Source: Lysinibacillus cavernae (lineage in GTDB: Bacteria > Bacillota > Bacilli > Bacillales_A > Planococcaceae). Taken from it: a stretch of 64,000 nt of DNA. Below are positions 56,269-64,000 of the stretch, in pieces. Where the stretch lies: contig NZ_WMEF01000009.1 in NCBI RefSeq assembly GCF_009724685.1, positions 62,001 to 126,000 of the forward strand, in the 5' to 3' direction. A program made the position numbers and the translations under genes. The notes under the pieces are model-generated. The model had not been told where the DNA came from, did not search any database, and saw only the letters and a list, made by a program, of their open reading frames with translations. Numbering within the stretch: the stretch's first letter is position 1; the number at the start of each line of letters is the position of its first letter.

Positions 56269-59007
56269 TTAACTCCCTTTAGAAACTAGCCAGACTCTTA
56301 AAACCGAGAATAATTGATCTAAATTTAATGGCTTACTAATATAGTCAGATGCACCAGCCTGCAATGATTTATCGCGATCATTTTTCATAGCCTTTGCCGT
56401 CAAAGCAATGATTGGTAAATCTATTCGTTTCATTTGTTGACGAATAATAGTCATCGCTTCATAGCCATCCATATTCGGCATCATAATATCCATCAGAACG
56501 AGATCGATGTCAGGATTCGCTTGCATTACCTCTAAACTTTCAAGTCCATCTTTAGCAACTAGAATGTTCATACCTCTTTTTTCTAATGCCGTTTTTAATG
56601 CATATATATTACGGTTATCATCATCTACTATTAAAATATTCTTCCCTTGAAAAACCTCTACCTCTTGTTGAAGTGCTTCCTCTACTTGCTGTGGCTGCTC
56701 TTCTATTTGCTCCTCTTCCACAGTAACGGCGACTTCATTCATTGCGAGCTTTTGGCAATGCTCCTCCTCGATTCCCTTTGGTAAGCTTGGAATCGTTAAC
56801 GTAAAGCTACTGCCTTGACCCTCAGCACTTTGTAGCGTAATCCAACCGCCAAGCAATTTGGCAAACTCCTTACAAATAGAAAGACCAAGTCCTGTTCCAC
56901 CGTATTTTCGAACCGTAGCTCCATCTGCCTGTTGGAATGATTCAAAAATTAGCTGATGTTTATCTTTTGGAATACCTATACCGGTATCTGACACGGTGAT
57001 TTCTAGCCAATCTGCACTTATATCCAACATATTATTTGTTAGTTGATGTTGAGTAAGGTGCTTAATCGCCAGAGTTACTGAGCCACGTTCTGTGAATTTA
57101 AAGGCATTTGATAATAAATTCTTTAGAATTTGATGGAATCTTTTTTCATCAGTATAGAACACATCCACAACTTGATCCGTCTTTGAAATATGGAATGCTA
57201 AATTTTTCTTCATCGCAACAGGTGCAAAGGTATGTTCAATTTGCACAGTTACTTCGCTCATATTCACTTCATTAAAAATAATATCAAGCTTTCCTGCCTC
57301 AACCTTTGATAAATCTAAAATATCATTAATTAATGCAAGTAAATCTTCGCCAGAAGAATGAATAACTTTAGCAAACTCTATTTCCTCGTCTGTTAAGTTA
57401 TGTTGGCTATTTTCTGCTAGCATCTCTGATAAAATTAATATGCTATTTAATGGTGTTCTTAATTCATGCGACATATTGGCTAAAAATTCAGATTTGTAAT
57501 TGGAATTAAGTATAAGCTGTTCCGCACTTTCTTCTAATTCCTTCTTCGCCTTCTCCAGCTCACTTGATTTTGACTCGGCGTCTTTCGTGCGCTCTTCAAG
57601 CTGTTCATTGATCATTGTCAGCTCTTCCGTCTGCATTTGTAATTCTTCAGATTGCGTCTGAAGCTCTTCAGATTGAACCTGTAATTCTTCTGTCATTGCT
57701 CTAGAATCATTCAATAGGCGAACTATTTCCATACGGCCCAAAACACTATTCACTGTTAGCCCAAAGTTTTCTGTGACCTGCTTCACTAATTCTTGTTGCA
57801 ATTTACTAAATTTAGCCATAGTCGCTATTTCAACCACTGCTATAACTTCATTTTCAAAGATTACAGGAATCAATAAAATATTTTGAGGTCTTACTTCACC
57901 TAATCCTGTTCTAATTAAACGATAATCTTCCGGAATATTATTATAAAATAATATTCGTTTTTCTAATGCACATTGCCCAATTAAACCTTGTCCCATTTTA
58001 AAACTATCCATACCGACACGATCATCTCCGTCAGCAAAAGCAGCCGTCTTCACGAACTGTACTTGGTTCTCTGTCACTTCTCTCACATAGAACGCACCAA
58101 GAGAGGCTTGTGTTTTCTGCGCTATTTCTGACAGGAAGGTCTCAGCCAATTTTGTAATTGCTGAAAGACCTTGATATTTTGTCACGATCTCAGCAATATT
58201 GCTTTGTAACCATTCTCTCTTTTCTACTGACTCTAATAATATATTCGTTGCATCAGCAAGATCATTTATTTCATCATTTGTATTCACATGGATTCTTCTA
58301 GTGAAATCTCCTTTCGTAGCTGCCATTTCTCGAATTGTTTGGGTTACTTCCGTTATTGTTTTCACAATTGAACGAGAAATTCCACTAGCTATAACGATGG
58401 CAATGACAGAAACTAAAATTAAGATGCCAAATAAACCACTAGTTAATTTACTATTTTGTTTGTCTAACTGACTTGCCTTTGCTTGTGTATATGCATTTTC
58501 CGTTGAGCGGAATGAATCAAATAATTTGCGCATTTTTTCCATATCTTGGCGCCCGTTATCTACTTTAAAAAACTCATTTAACGCTTCTGTATTATTATCC
58601 TTTTTATATTGAATAGTTGGCTTGCCAGAAGTATCAATCCAATGTTCAATAGTTTCCTCTATCTCTTTTAACTTTTCTTGCTGGGTTGGTTTATCTTTCA
58701 TTTGTTGATAGAGATCATTAAAATCTATTTTCCAATTTTCAGCTGCATTATCATAGGGCTCAAGATAACTTGATTCACCTGTAATGATGAAAGCTCGCTG
58801 ACTCGATTCCATGTCCAATATATATTTTTCAATTTCATTGGTTAAAGCTTGAACATTAGAATCGTACTTAATAATAAAATTTCTTTCCTTTTGCAAAGAA
58901 GTAATTTGATTATTTAGTACGACAACTTCTATAAGTAAGCAAAGAATGATTACGACATAACCTAATGTAATCTTGGAGCGTATACCCAATTTCAATCTAT
59001 TTAACAT
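56269..59007 (-). CDS. Hybrid sensor histidine kinase (CHASE3-HAMP-GAF-HisKA-HATPase-REC)
   Basis: 912 residues. Helix about 13-31, CHASE3 sensor (EKYILDMESSQRAFIITGES), second helix about 190-212, HAMP, GAF-like domain (FLSEIAQKTQASLGAFYV), glutamine/glutamate-rich coiled coil (430-500), phosphoacceptor His in LANMSHELRTPLNSIL, ATPase boxes (NLLSNAFKF, DTGIGIP, GTGLGLSI), and a C-terminal receiver with LVLMDIMMPNMDGYEA and ISKPL. AGAGGTAGG precedes the ATG. Cotranscribed with cheR; convergent with the REC-PP2C gene. Sensed signal unknown. Confidence 0.93.
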   Translation of the reverse strand: MLNRLKLGIRSKITLGYVVIILCLLIEVVVLNNQITSLQKERNFIIKYDSNVQALTNEIEKYILDMESSQRAFIITGESSYLEPYDNAAENWKIDFNDLYQQMKDKPTQQEKLKEIEETIEHWIDTSGKPTIQYKKDNNTEALNEFFKVDNGRQDMEKMRKLFDSFRSTENAYTQAKASQLDKQNSKLTSGLFGILILVSVIAIVIASGISRSIVKTITEVTQTIREMAATKGDFTRRIHVNTNDEINDLADATNILLESVEKREWLQSNIAEIVTKYQGLSAITKLAETFLSEIAQKTQASLGAFYVREVTENQVQFVKTAAFADGDDRVGMDSFKMGQGLIGQCALEKRILFYNNIPEDYRLIRTGLGEVRPQNILLIPVIFENEVIAVVEIATMAKFSKLQQELVKQVTENFGLTVNSVLGRMEIVRLLNDSRAMTEELQVQSEELQTQSEELQMQTEELTMINEQLEERTKDAESKSSELEKAKKELEESAEQLILNSNYKSEFLANMSHELRTPLNSILILSEMLAENSQHNLTDEEIEFAKVIHSSGEDLLALINDILDLSKVEAGKLDIIFNEVNMSEVTVQIEHTFAPVAMKKNLAFHISKTDQVVDVFYTDEKRFHQILKNLLSNAFKFTERGSVTLAIKHLTQHQLTNNMLDISADWLEITVSDTGIGIPKDKHQLIFESFQQADGATVRKYGGTGLGLSICKEFAKLLGGWITLQSAEGQGSSFTLTIPSLPKGIEEEHCQKLAMNEVAVTVEEEQIEEQPQQVEEALQQEVEVFQGKNILIVDDDNRNIYALKTALEKRGMNILVAKDGLESLEVMQANPDIDLVLMDIMMPNMDGYEAMTIIRQQMKRIDLPIIALTAKAMKNDRDKSLQAGASDYISKPLNLDQLFSVLRVWLVSKGS

Positions 59008-59197
59008 TTGGTTTTCCTACCTCTACCTTTCTTTAAATCTATTATTGTTACTAGTATACATGCAAAAACAACGAAGTATCTCTTCTTTTAGTAGTTGTAA
59101 CAAAGAAATTTTGCCAATTTCTTATTAATAAGTCTATGCCTTTTTCATATACATTTTATATGGAACCGAACCATTTCTAATTAAGGAGAGAGTACAT

Positions 59198-60388
59198 GTG
59201 GACATAATCGTAAGACCAGGAGATTCACTTTGGCATTTCAGTGAAGTGTTTAGAATACCTCTTCAACTCATCTTAGATTCCAATCAAAATATAAATCCTC
59301 AATTTTTAAGAGTTGGACAACGCATTCGTATTCCTGGGTTTGTGACCATCAACTATCAGATCAAGCAAGGGGACTCTTTTTGGCAGATTGCACAAAGTCG
59401 AAACCTTCCCCTCGTCGCCATTTTACTCGTTAATCCTGGTCTCAATCCAAATCGCTTACAAATTGGGCAGATGATTCGTATACCTCAACGTATTACATGG
59501 CGTTTAGTTGAAGGAAAGCAAAATTACACTTACAACATTATGATGAATGATATTAAAAAGCTTCTTAACGTATATCCATTTCTCCTCAGATCAATCATTG
59601 GAAGTTCCGTTTTAGGGAAAGAACTACCTGAGCTGTTAATCGGCAATGGAGCAAAACGAGTTCACTATAACGGCTCATTCCATGCAAACGAATGGATTAC
59701 TACACCTATTATTCTAACATTTTTAAATGACTATTTGCTCGCCCTCACCAATCAAAGTAGTATTCGTGGCGTTTCTCCATTCTCTCTTTATCAGCAAACG
59801 AACCTTTCTATAGTGCCGATGGTGAATCCTGATGGTGTAGATTTAGTTATACAAGGCCCTCCAAGTGATGAAACATTAAATAATCAACTAATTGCATGGA
59901 ATAATGCTAGCTCTGATTTTTCTGGTTGGAAAGCAAATATCCATGGTATTGATTTGAATGATCAATTTCCTGCAAAATGGGAACTAGAAAGAGCTCGTAA
60001 TCCTAAAACACCTGGACCAAGAGACTATAGTGGCGAAAGTCCTTTATCCGAACCTGAAGCCATTGCAATAGCTGACTTGACCAAGCAACGCGATTTTTCA
60101 AGAGTACTAGCCTTGCATACACAGGGCCGCGTTATTTATTGGGGCTTTGAAAATCTTGAACCTCCAGAATCAGAGGTGCTTGTTAATGAGTTTAGTCGCG
60201 TAAGTGGCTATGAGCCCATTCAATCTGCTGGGAGCTATGCAGGCTATAAAGATTGGTTTATCCAAGATTGGCGTAGACCTGGCTTTACCGTTGAGTTAGG
60301 AAGTGGTACTAATCCTCTGCCAATAAGCCAGTTTGATGACATTTATGATGAATCCTTAGGAATTTTTCTTGCTGCATTGTATATGTAA
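59198..60388 (+). CDS. Gamma-D-glutamyl-L-diamino acid endopeptidase I (LysM-LysM-M14)
   Basis: Zinc carboxypeptidase-fold enzyme cutting the gamma-D-Glu-meso-diaminopimelate (or Lys) bond in peptidoglycan peptides. 396 residues: LysM repeats at 1-46 (VRPGDSLWHFSEVF) and 52-96, then the M14 domain with H162 and E165 (FHANEW), H307 (LALHTQG) and catalytic E366 (FTVELGSG). Length and these positions match my memory of L. sphaericus endopeptidase I. No signal peptide, consistent with a sporulation-associated mother-cell or forespore enzyme. Starts at GTG behind AAGGAGAG. Confidence 0.94.
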   Translation: MDIIVRPGDSLWHFSEVFRIPLQLILDSNQNINPQFLRVGQRIRIPGFVTINYQIKQGDSFWQIAQSRNLPLVAILLVNPGLNPNRLQIGQMIRIPQRITWRLVEGKQNYTYNIMMNDIKKLLNVYPFLLRSIIGSSVLGKELPELLIGNGAKRVHYNGSFHANEWITTPIILTFLNDYLLALTNQSSIRGVSPFSLYQQTNLSIVPMVNPDGVDLVIQGPPSDETLNNQLIAWNNASSDFSGWKANIHGIDLNDQFPAKWELERARNPKTPGPRDYSGESPLSEPEAIAIADLTKQRDFSRVLALHTQGRVIYWGFENLEPPESEVLVNEFSRVSGYEPIQSAGSYAGYKDWFIQDWRRPGFTVELGSGTNPLPISQFDDIYDESLGIFLAALYM

Positions 60389-60402
60389 AAATATTGATCA
60401 CA

Positions 60403-60462
60403 CTCCATTCGCTATGAAATTGTCCTTCTGGGCTTTTCAGTGAATGGAGTTTTTTCATGGAG
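60403..60462 (+). terminator. Terminator after endopeptidase I gene
   Basis: ACTCCATTC / GAATGGAGT stem enclosing a 32-base loop, directly followed by TTTTTTC. Confidence 0.75.
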
Positions 60463-60502
60463 AGGCTCTCGACATAACTGCATAATAAAAGAGAAAAAAA
60501 TT

Positions 60503-60555
60503 ACTTTGACAGGCAGAGTAATGTTTGTTAATATTACTCTGACAGATAGAGCAAT
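60503..60555 (+). promoter_or_regulatory. PadR promoter with tandem 20-bp operator repeats
   Basis: Promoter TTGACA (60506-60511), 17 bases, TAATAT (60529-60534). Two 20-base direct repeats of pattern ACT.TGACAG..AGAG.AAT lie at 60503-60522 (over the -35) and 60536-60555 (over the start site), differing at four positions and 33 bases apart. A repressor bound at both would block transcription, consistent with PadR autorepression. Confidence 0.65.
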
Positions 60556-60574
60556 AAAATAAAGTAGGTGACTT

Positions 60575-60904
60575 ATGGTTCGCAGCGATATTATCAGAGG
60601 ACACTTGGATTCGATTATTTTACGGCTAATTTCAGAAAAAGACCGTTATGGCTACGAGATTTCTCAGGAAATAAGTCTCCGTACAAACAATCGATTTCAA
60701 ATTAAAGAAGCAACTTTGTATGCTGTTTTTCAACGTCTCGAGAAAAAAGAAATTATTGAAGCCTATTATGGGGATGTTTCACATGGTGGCAAACGAAAGT
60801 ATTACCGCATTACCTCATTAGGTAAAGCCTATTTAAATGAGTTAGTGAAAGAATGGTCGGAAGTAAAAGAAATAATCGATTTATTTATGGAGGGCTTAGA
60901 ATGA
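60575..60904 (+). CDS. PadR family transcriptional regulator
   Basis: 109 residues: winged helix (IRGHLDSIILRLISEKDRYGYEISQEI, then IKEATLYAVFQRLEKKEIIEAYYG) with the GGKRKYYRITSLGKAYL wing and a C-terminal dimer helix. First gene of a four-gene operon; its stop overlaps the HAAS gene by four bases (ATGA). Binds, most likely, the repeats at 60503-60555. Confidence 0.93.
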   Translation: MVRSDIIRGHLDSIILRLISEKDRYGYEISQEISLRTNNRFQIKEATLYAVFQRLEKKEIIEAYYGDVSHGGKRKYYRITSLGKAYLNELVKEWSEVKEIIDLFMEGLE

Positions 60905-61308
60905 AAAGAATAAAAAACCATATTGATGAGCTTTTTAAGGATATTCCTCGTAACAACGAGACTGAATTGGTCAAACAAGAAATCATTGAAAATCTTGAAG
61001 AAAAAGTATTTTATTTAATGGACCAAGGAAAAGAACAGGAGGATGCCATCAATAAAGCAATTGTAGAATTTGGAGATATTGAAGACTTAAAAAAAGAACT
61101 CGGCGTCAAGGAACCTGCAAAGAAAAACATGGCTAAATTGAACTTAGAGTTTTCCATTTGGGGTAGTGGCTTAATTATTGCATTTTTTATTTTTATTAAT
61201 CTTTATTACACACCACATACGATTTGGGCAATCTATCCAATATTCGCGATACTCTGGTGGCCTTTATCCATGTACTTTGTGTGGTCACGTAAGAGATGGG
61301 GTGAATAA
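60901..61308 (+). CDS. HAAS-domain two-helix membrane protein
   Basis: 135 residues: HAAS-type helical domain 1-75 (HIDELFKDIPRNNETELVKQ, AINKAIVEFGDIEDLKKELG), then two helices enclosing the motif HTIWAIYPIFAILWWPLSMY. The ATG at 60901 overlaps the PadR stop. PadR-HAAS pairs are an established signalling arrangement at the membrane. The same WAIYP...WWPL unit is repeated in the next gene. Confidence 0.85.
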   Translation: MKRIKNHIDELFKDIPRNNETELVKQEIIENLEEKVFYLMDQGKEQEDAINKAIVEFGDIEDLKKELGVKEPAKKNMAKLNLEFSIWGSGLIIAFFIFINLYYTPHTIWAIYPIFAILWWPLSMYFVWSRKRWGE

Positions 61309-61310
61309 AC

Positions 61311-61967
61311 ATGAAGAACTTTATTAACTTTTCTATAGCCGGAAGTTTGATGACGATGATCTTTTTAGGAATCGTCAACTACACGACATCACCTCAAACA
61401 ATGTGGTTTATCTATCCTTGTTTATTACTTTTGCTATGGCCAATCACTTTGTTTTTTATGTCTAAAAAAATGTATAAGCAATATTCCATCGTTTGTAGTG
61501 TCATGATCATCGCATTTCTTATTATTGAGAATTATATATACGCACCAAATCATTTATGGTTCATTTACGCTATTTATCCAATTATTTGGTGGCCAATCCT
61601 TATGTACTTAGATGAAAAAGCAAAAACATTAAAAACCGCACTGTTTGGCTGTGCATCCACAATCATTTATTATTCTTTACTCAATATCATTGTGTCTCCT
61701 CAATATCCTTGGGCGATTTATCCCGCATTTTTAGTCATGTGGTGGCCTTTAGCTTTATATCATGCTCAACGAAAAACTTTTGTAGCATTCTCCGTTACAG
61801 CTACAATTCTCATTAGTATCTTTTTCATTATAGTGAACATTGTTTCTTCACCAAGCGTTATTTGGGCAATCTACCCTATTTTTGTTACGCTATGGTGGCC
61901 TCTTAGTATGTACTTTTATGTGTATAAAAGAAGAATGTATCATGCTACTTTTATGAAACGCATGTAA
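61311..61967 (+). CDS. Membrane protein of four tandem WxIYP/WWPL two-helix units
   Basis: 218 residues, about eight helices. Units, each with a pre-motif helix and (W)xIYPxxxxxWP: MWFIYPCLLLLLWPITLFF (about 31-49), LWFIYAIYPIIWWPILMY, PWAIYPAFLVMWWPLALY and IWAIYPIFVTLWWPLSMY. The fourth is nearly identical to the unit in the HAAS gene upstream. Starts two bases after that gene. I know no function; aromatic motifs at regular intervals suggest a membrane sensor or small-molecule binder (inference). Confidence 0.75.
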   Translation: MKNFINFSIAGSLMTMIFLGIVNYTTSPQTMWFIYPCLLLLLWPITLFFMSKKMYKQYSIVCSVMIIAFLIIENYIYAPNHLWFIYAIYPIIWWPILMYLDEKAKTLKTALFGCASTIIYYSLLNIIVSPQYPWAIYPAFLVMWWPLALYHAQRKTFVAFSVTATILISIFFIIVNIVSSPSVIWAIYPIFVTLWWPLSMYFYVYKRRMYHATFMKRM

Positions 61968-61979
61968 AGAGGGTATTCT

Positions 61980-63008
61980 ATGAAATCTATTAAAAAATTT
62001 ATTAAATATCTTGTCATGTTCCTTACCTTATTTCTACTAATGGCACTTCTTTTTCCAACATGGACATCCTCTTTAAAAAAGACTAACAGCATTAGTACTT
62101 TAGAACAGGTAGAAATCAATGGCAGTGACCATGAAATAATGATACGTGGGCATAACAAAGATAATCCCGTTATCATTTTTGTACATGGTGGACCTGGTTG
62201 CTCTGAAATACCTTACGCTAAAAAATATCAAGATTTATTAGAAACTGAATTTACAGTAGTCAATTATGATCAACGAGCTAGTGGGAAATCCTATCATTTT
62301 TTTGAAGACTATTCTAATCTTTCGTCTGACTTGCTGGTGAAGGATTTATTAGCACTGACTAATTATATAGCCAAACGTCTAGACAAAGAAAAAGTTATCT
62401 TAATTGGCCACTCCTATGGTACTTATATCGCCACACAAGCTGCAGCTAAGGCTCCTGAAAAGTACGAAGCTTATATCGGTATTGGTCAAATGAGTAATAC
62501 CATTGAAAGTGAAATCGATAGTTTACATTACACCATCAACCAAGCTCAACTAAAAGGCAACACAGACGATGTTTTACATTTACAAAAGTTAACTGAAGAA
62601 ATTAACAGTGGTAAGACATTTACACCCCGAAATTACGTAAACAAATATGGTGGGGCTTCAAGACTCATTGATAATCCGGATGGAAACATGTTAGGGATGT
62701 TTTTCAGTACGGAGTATAATTTATTAGATATTATCCGCTATAACTATGGTTTATCATTCTCTCAAAATACATTATTAAATGAGGTAATGCAGCACCCACT
62801 CCCTACTAAGGTCATTAAACTTGAATTGCCCTTCTATTTTGTAATGGGTGACTATGACTATCAAACATCATCCAAGGCAGCAAAGACATACTTTGATCAA
62901 ATTAATGCGAAAAAAAAGGAATTTATAGCTTATGAACAATCCGCACACTACCCTCAATTTGAAGAAAAGGATAGATTTTTTGAATGGATGCGTGCGACCT
63001 TTAAATAA
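61980..63008 (+). CDS. Membrane-anchored alpha/beta hydrolase (S33 prolyl iminopeptidase-like)
   Basis: 342 residues: one N-terminal membrane anchor (about 9-26) and an alpha/beta-hydrolase fold. Oxyanion motif HGGPGCSEIP, nucleophile elbow GHSYGTYIA, acid in MGDYDYQ and His in QSAHYPQFE complete the triad. HGGPG resembles prolyl iminopeptidases; substrate unproven. Last gene of the PadR operon, 12 bases after the previous one, and followed by a terminator. Confidence 0.85.
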   Translation: MKSIKKFIKYLVMFLTLFLLMALLFPTWTSSLKKTNSISTLEQVEINGSDHEIMIRGHNKDNPVIIFVHGGPGCSEIPYAKKYQDLLETEFTVVNYDQRASGKSYHFFEDYSNLSSDLLVKDLLALTNYIAKRLDKEKVILIGHSYGTYIATQAAAKAPEKYEAYIGIGQMSNTIESEIDSLHYTINQAQLKGNTDDVLHLQKLTEEINSGKTFTPRNYVNKYGGASRLIDNPDGNMLGMFFSTEYNLLDIIRYNYGLSFSQNTLLNEVMQHPLPTKVIKLELPFYFVMGDYDYQTSSKAAKTYFDQINAKKKEFIAYEQSAHYPQFEEKDRFFEWMRATFK

Positions 63009-63022
63009 GTAAATCTTCATAT

Positions 63023-63064
63023 TGAAAAGAGCATGTTTGATGACTTGTCATTACATGCTCTTTC
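63023..63064 (+). terminator. Terminator of PadR operon
   Basis: AAAGAGCATGT / ACATGCTCTTT perfect stem with a 14-base loop. Confidence 0.8.
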
Positions 63065-63106
63065 CACATTTCTTAGACACCGTACTCGTTTTCTCCCCCT
63101 ATTAAT

Positions 63107-63229
63107 ATGACAAAGATTGAAGAAACTTACCTAACAGCGGCTGAGCATAAACAACTTAACTTATTAACAAAGAAAATAAGGAAAAGCCGTTATCCGTCTA
63201 TCAAATATTGGGGCAAATTTGCTATCTAG
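63107..63229 (+). pseudogene. Possible gene remnant (40 codons)
   Basis: In the 360-base gap between the hydrolase and MarR genes, an ATG opens MTKIEETYLTAAEHKQLN and ends KYWGKFAI-stop after 40 codons, with no ribosome site. Composition is coding-like, but I recognise nothing. It may be the remains of a gene; otherwise the gap shows only an AT-rich leader for the MarR gene. Confidence 0.2.
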
Positions 63230-63370
63230 AAGGACAATTGCTAAATAACGCGACGAATTAAATATTCCCTCTTCACATAACGTAAAGAATTATAAAATCA
63301 TTTCTTCTTGGAAAGATTTATTTACTTGCTATATAATTCAATTATTAAATATTTTAACGGGTGTGATTAA

Positions 63371-63778
63371 ATGGTAGAAAACCTACACAATGTAGAAATC
63401 ATTATGAAAGAAATGCTGGAAATACAGCAAAAGTCAAAAATGTTTGTTGAGCTTTTATCAGAAGGGGAAGCGTTAACACAAAACCAGTTAATTCTACTTC
63501 TTCAACTAAAAATAAATAACGGTATGAAGGCAACAGAAATTGCTGATTTCTTTAGCGTAACGCCTGGGGCTGTGACTTCCATGTGCGATAAACTGGAAAA
63601 GTTAGAGCTGATACAACGAATGAGAGAAAATAATGATCGTCGTGTGGTCAAAATGGCTTTAACAAATACGGGTGACAAGAAGGTCCAAGAAATCTTTTTA
63701 AAGTTTTCTCAGGATAAACTCACAGACATGTCCAATATCTTACGCGAGGTAAATCAATTAATGAATAAAATTTTTTAG
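63371..63778 (+). CDS. MarR family transcriptional regulator
   Basis: 135 residues with a winged helix: MKATEIADFFSVTPGAVTSMCDKLEKLELIQRMR and wing ENNDRRVVKMALTNTG. MarR proteins bind palindromes and respond to phenolic, oxidant or drug-like ligands. It is transcribed toward the gene at 63924, whose leader carries a perfect palindrome. Has its own terminator. Confidence 0.92.
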   Translation: MVENLHNVEIIMKEMLEIQQKSKMFVELLSEGEALTQNQLILLLQLKINNGMKATEIADFFSVTPGAVTSMCDKLEKLELIQRMRENNDRRVVKMALTNTGDKKVQEIFLKFSQDKLTDMSNILREVNQLMNKIF

Positions 63779-63811
63779 GATTTCAACAACATTGAAATCC
63801 TTTTTTTATTG
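63777..63811 (+). terminator. Terminator after MarR gene
   Basis: Perfect AGGATTTCAA / TTGAAATCCT stem with a five-base loop, then seven T residues. Confidence 0.93.
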
Positions 63812-63859
63812 TTCAACTTTAGGTATTCTTGGTTCTTGACAAATGGAAGTTACATATAC

Positions 63860-63904
63860 TTTAATTAATATATATTTTAGTTATTAAAATATATATTAAT
63901 TAAA
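63860..63904. promoter_or_regulatory. Perfect 45-bp AT-only palindrome, candidate MarR operator
   Basis: Twenty-base arms (TTTAATTAATATATATTTTA and its exact reverse complement) flank the five bases GTTAT. It lies 19 bases before the start codon of the gene at 63924 and 80 bases after the MarR gene. TTGACA at about 63836 may be the -35 of the promoter it covers. Confidence 0.65.
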
Positions 63905-63923
63905 TAAACTGAGGTGACTTTTT

Positions 63924-64000
63924 ATGTTTCAAAAACTTCGTACTTTAACACTAACGAATGGCAGTATTAAAAATCTGGATGCCGAATATGAGCAATTAAA
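63924..64000 (+). CDS. Start of an unidentified gene (truncated by window end)
   Basis: ATG nine bases after GAGGTGA opens MFQKLRTLTLTNGSIKNLDA and continues in frame to the window end (25 complete codons). The short N-terminus resembles the first strand of small dimeric alpha-beta-barrel proteins, but too little is present to assign it. Probably controlled by the MarR protein upstream. Confidence 0.6.
   Translation, partial: MFQKLRTLTLTNGSIKNLDAEYEQL

Overview
The window looks like a chromosomal segment of a low-GC, spore-forming Bacillales organism close to Lysinibacillus. Pointers are the clpC-mcsB-mcsA-ctsR operon behind a CtsR box, a CodY-type branched-chain amino acid operon, HemAT, and above all a 396-residue LysM-LysM-M14 endopeptidase (59198-60388). 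That protein matches, in length and in the positions of its zinc and catalytic residues (H162, E165, H307, E366), what I recall of endopeptidase I of Lysinibacillus (Bacillus) sphaericus. No rRNA, phage, insertion sequence or CRISPR array is visible. Genes are well packed, most start behind strong Shine-Dalgarno sequences, and many are separated by clear intrinsic terminators. The first gene (clpC) and the last one (after 63924) are cut by the window edges.

Layout. 1-3900: clpC, mcsB, mcsA and ctsR, the class III heat-shock operon. 4000-15600: single genes and small operons: a DUF4870 membrane protein, a methyltransferase, CorA, HemAT, an acyl-CoA thioesterase, two aldehyde dehydrogenases (one paired with a DUF779 protein), a DUF4003 protein, RluF and a DUF985 cupin. 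15600-20600: an unexplained stretch holding a 24-codon ORF, then a branched-chain amino acid ABC transporter with two CodY-like boxes. 20900-27300: an operon of CotH-type kinase, DUF4956 membrane protein and VTC-type polyphosphate polymerase, with a two-component system upstream. Both promoters carry the same element, TGTCAG-N5-TGTCAG, at exactly the same distance from the -10 box. 27400-32100: a Fur-type IsdG-like monooxygenase, YeiH with a LysR regulator, and a CofE-like ligase with its own LysR regulator.

32100-34000 holds what I consider the most interesting locus: a P-loop polynucleotide kinase/HD protein and an RNA ligase form an RNA-repair operon, followed on the same strand by a 68-nt tRNA-like cloverleaf. 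The cloverleaf has a perfect T arm but no U33 and almost no variable loop, and a terminator lies just beyond it. 34400-42700: HelD, a polar amino acid ABC transporter with an acyl-CoA dehydrogenase, a VCBS-like protein and a VOC protein. 42800-50700: three methyl-accepting chemotaxis proteins (two are tandem paralogues), GMP reductase and a PhnB-like protein. 50750-54100: small and membrane proteins and an Eis-like acetyltransferase broken by one extra base. 54200-59000: a signalling module of REC-PP2C phosphatase, CheR and a hybrid histidine kinase. 59200-64000: endopeptidase I, a PadR-HAAS-membrane protein-hydrolase operon with tandem operators, and a MarR regulator upstream of a gene whose leader contains a perfect 45-bp palindrome.

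Several regions read as units of control plus output: CtsR box and chaperone genes; two-component system and polyphosphate/CotH operon; PadR and its membrane operon; LysR regulators facing their targets. Start sites were re-chosen where the spacing from the Shine-Dalgarno sequence favoured an internal start.
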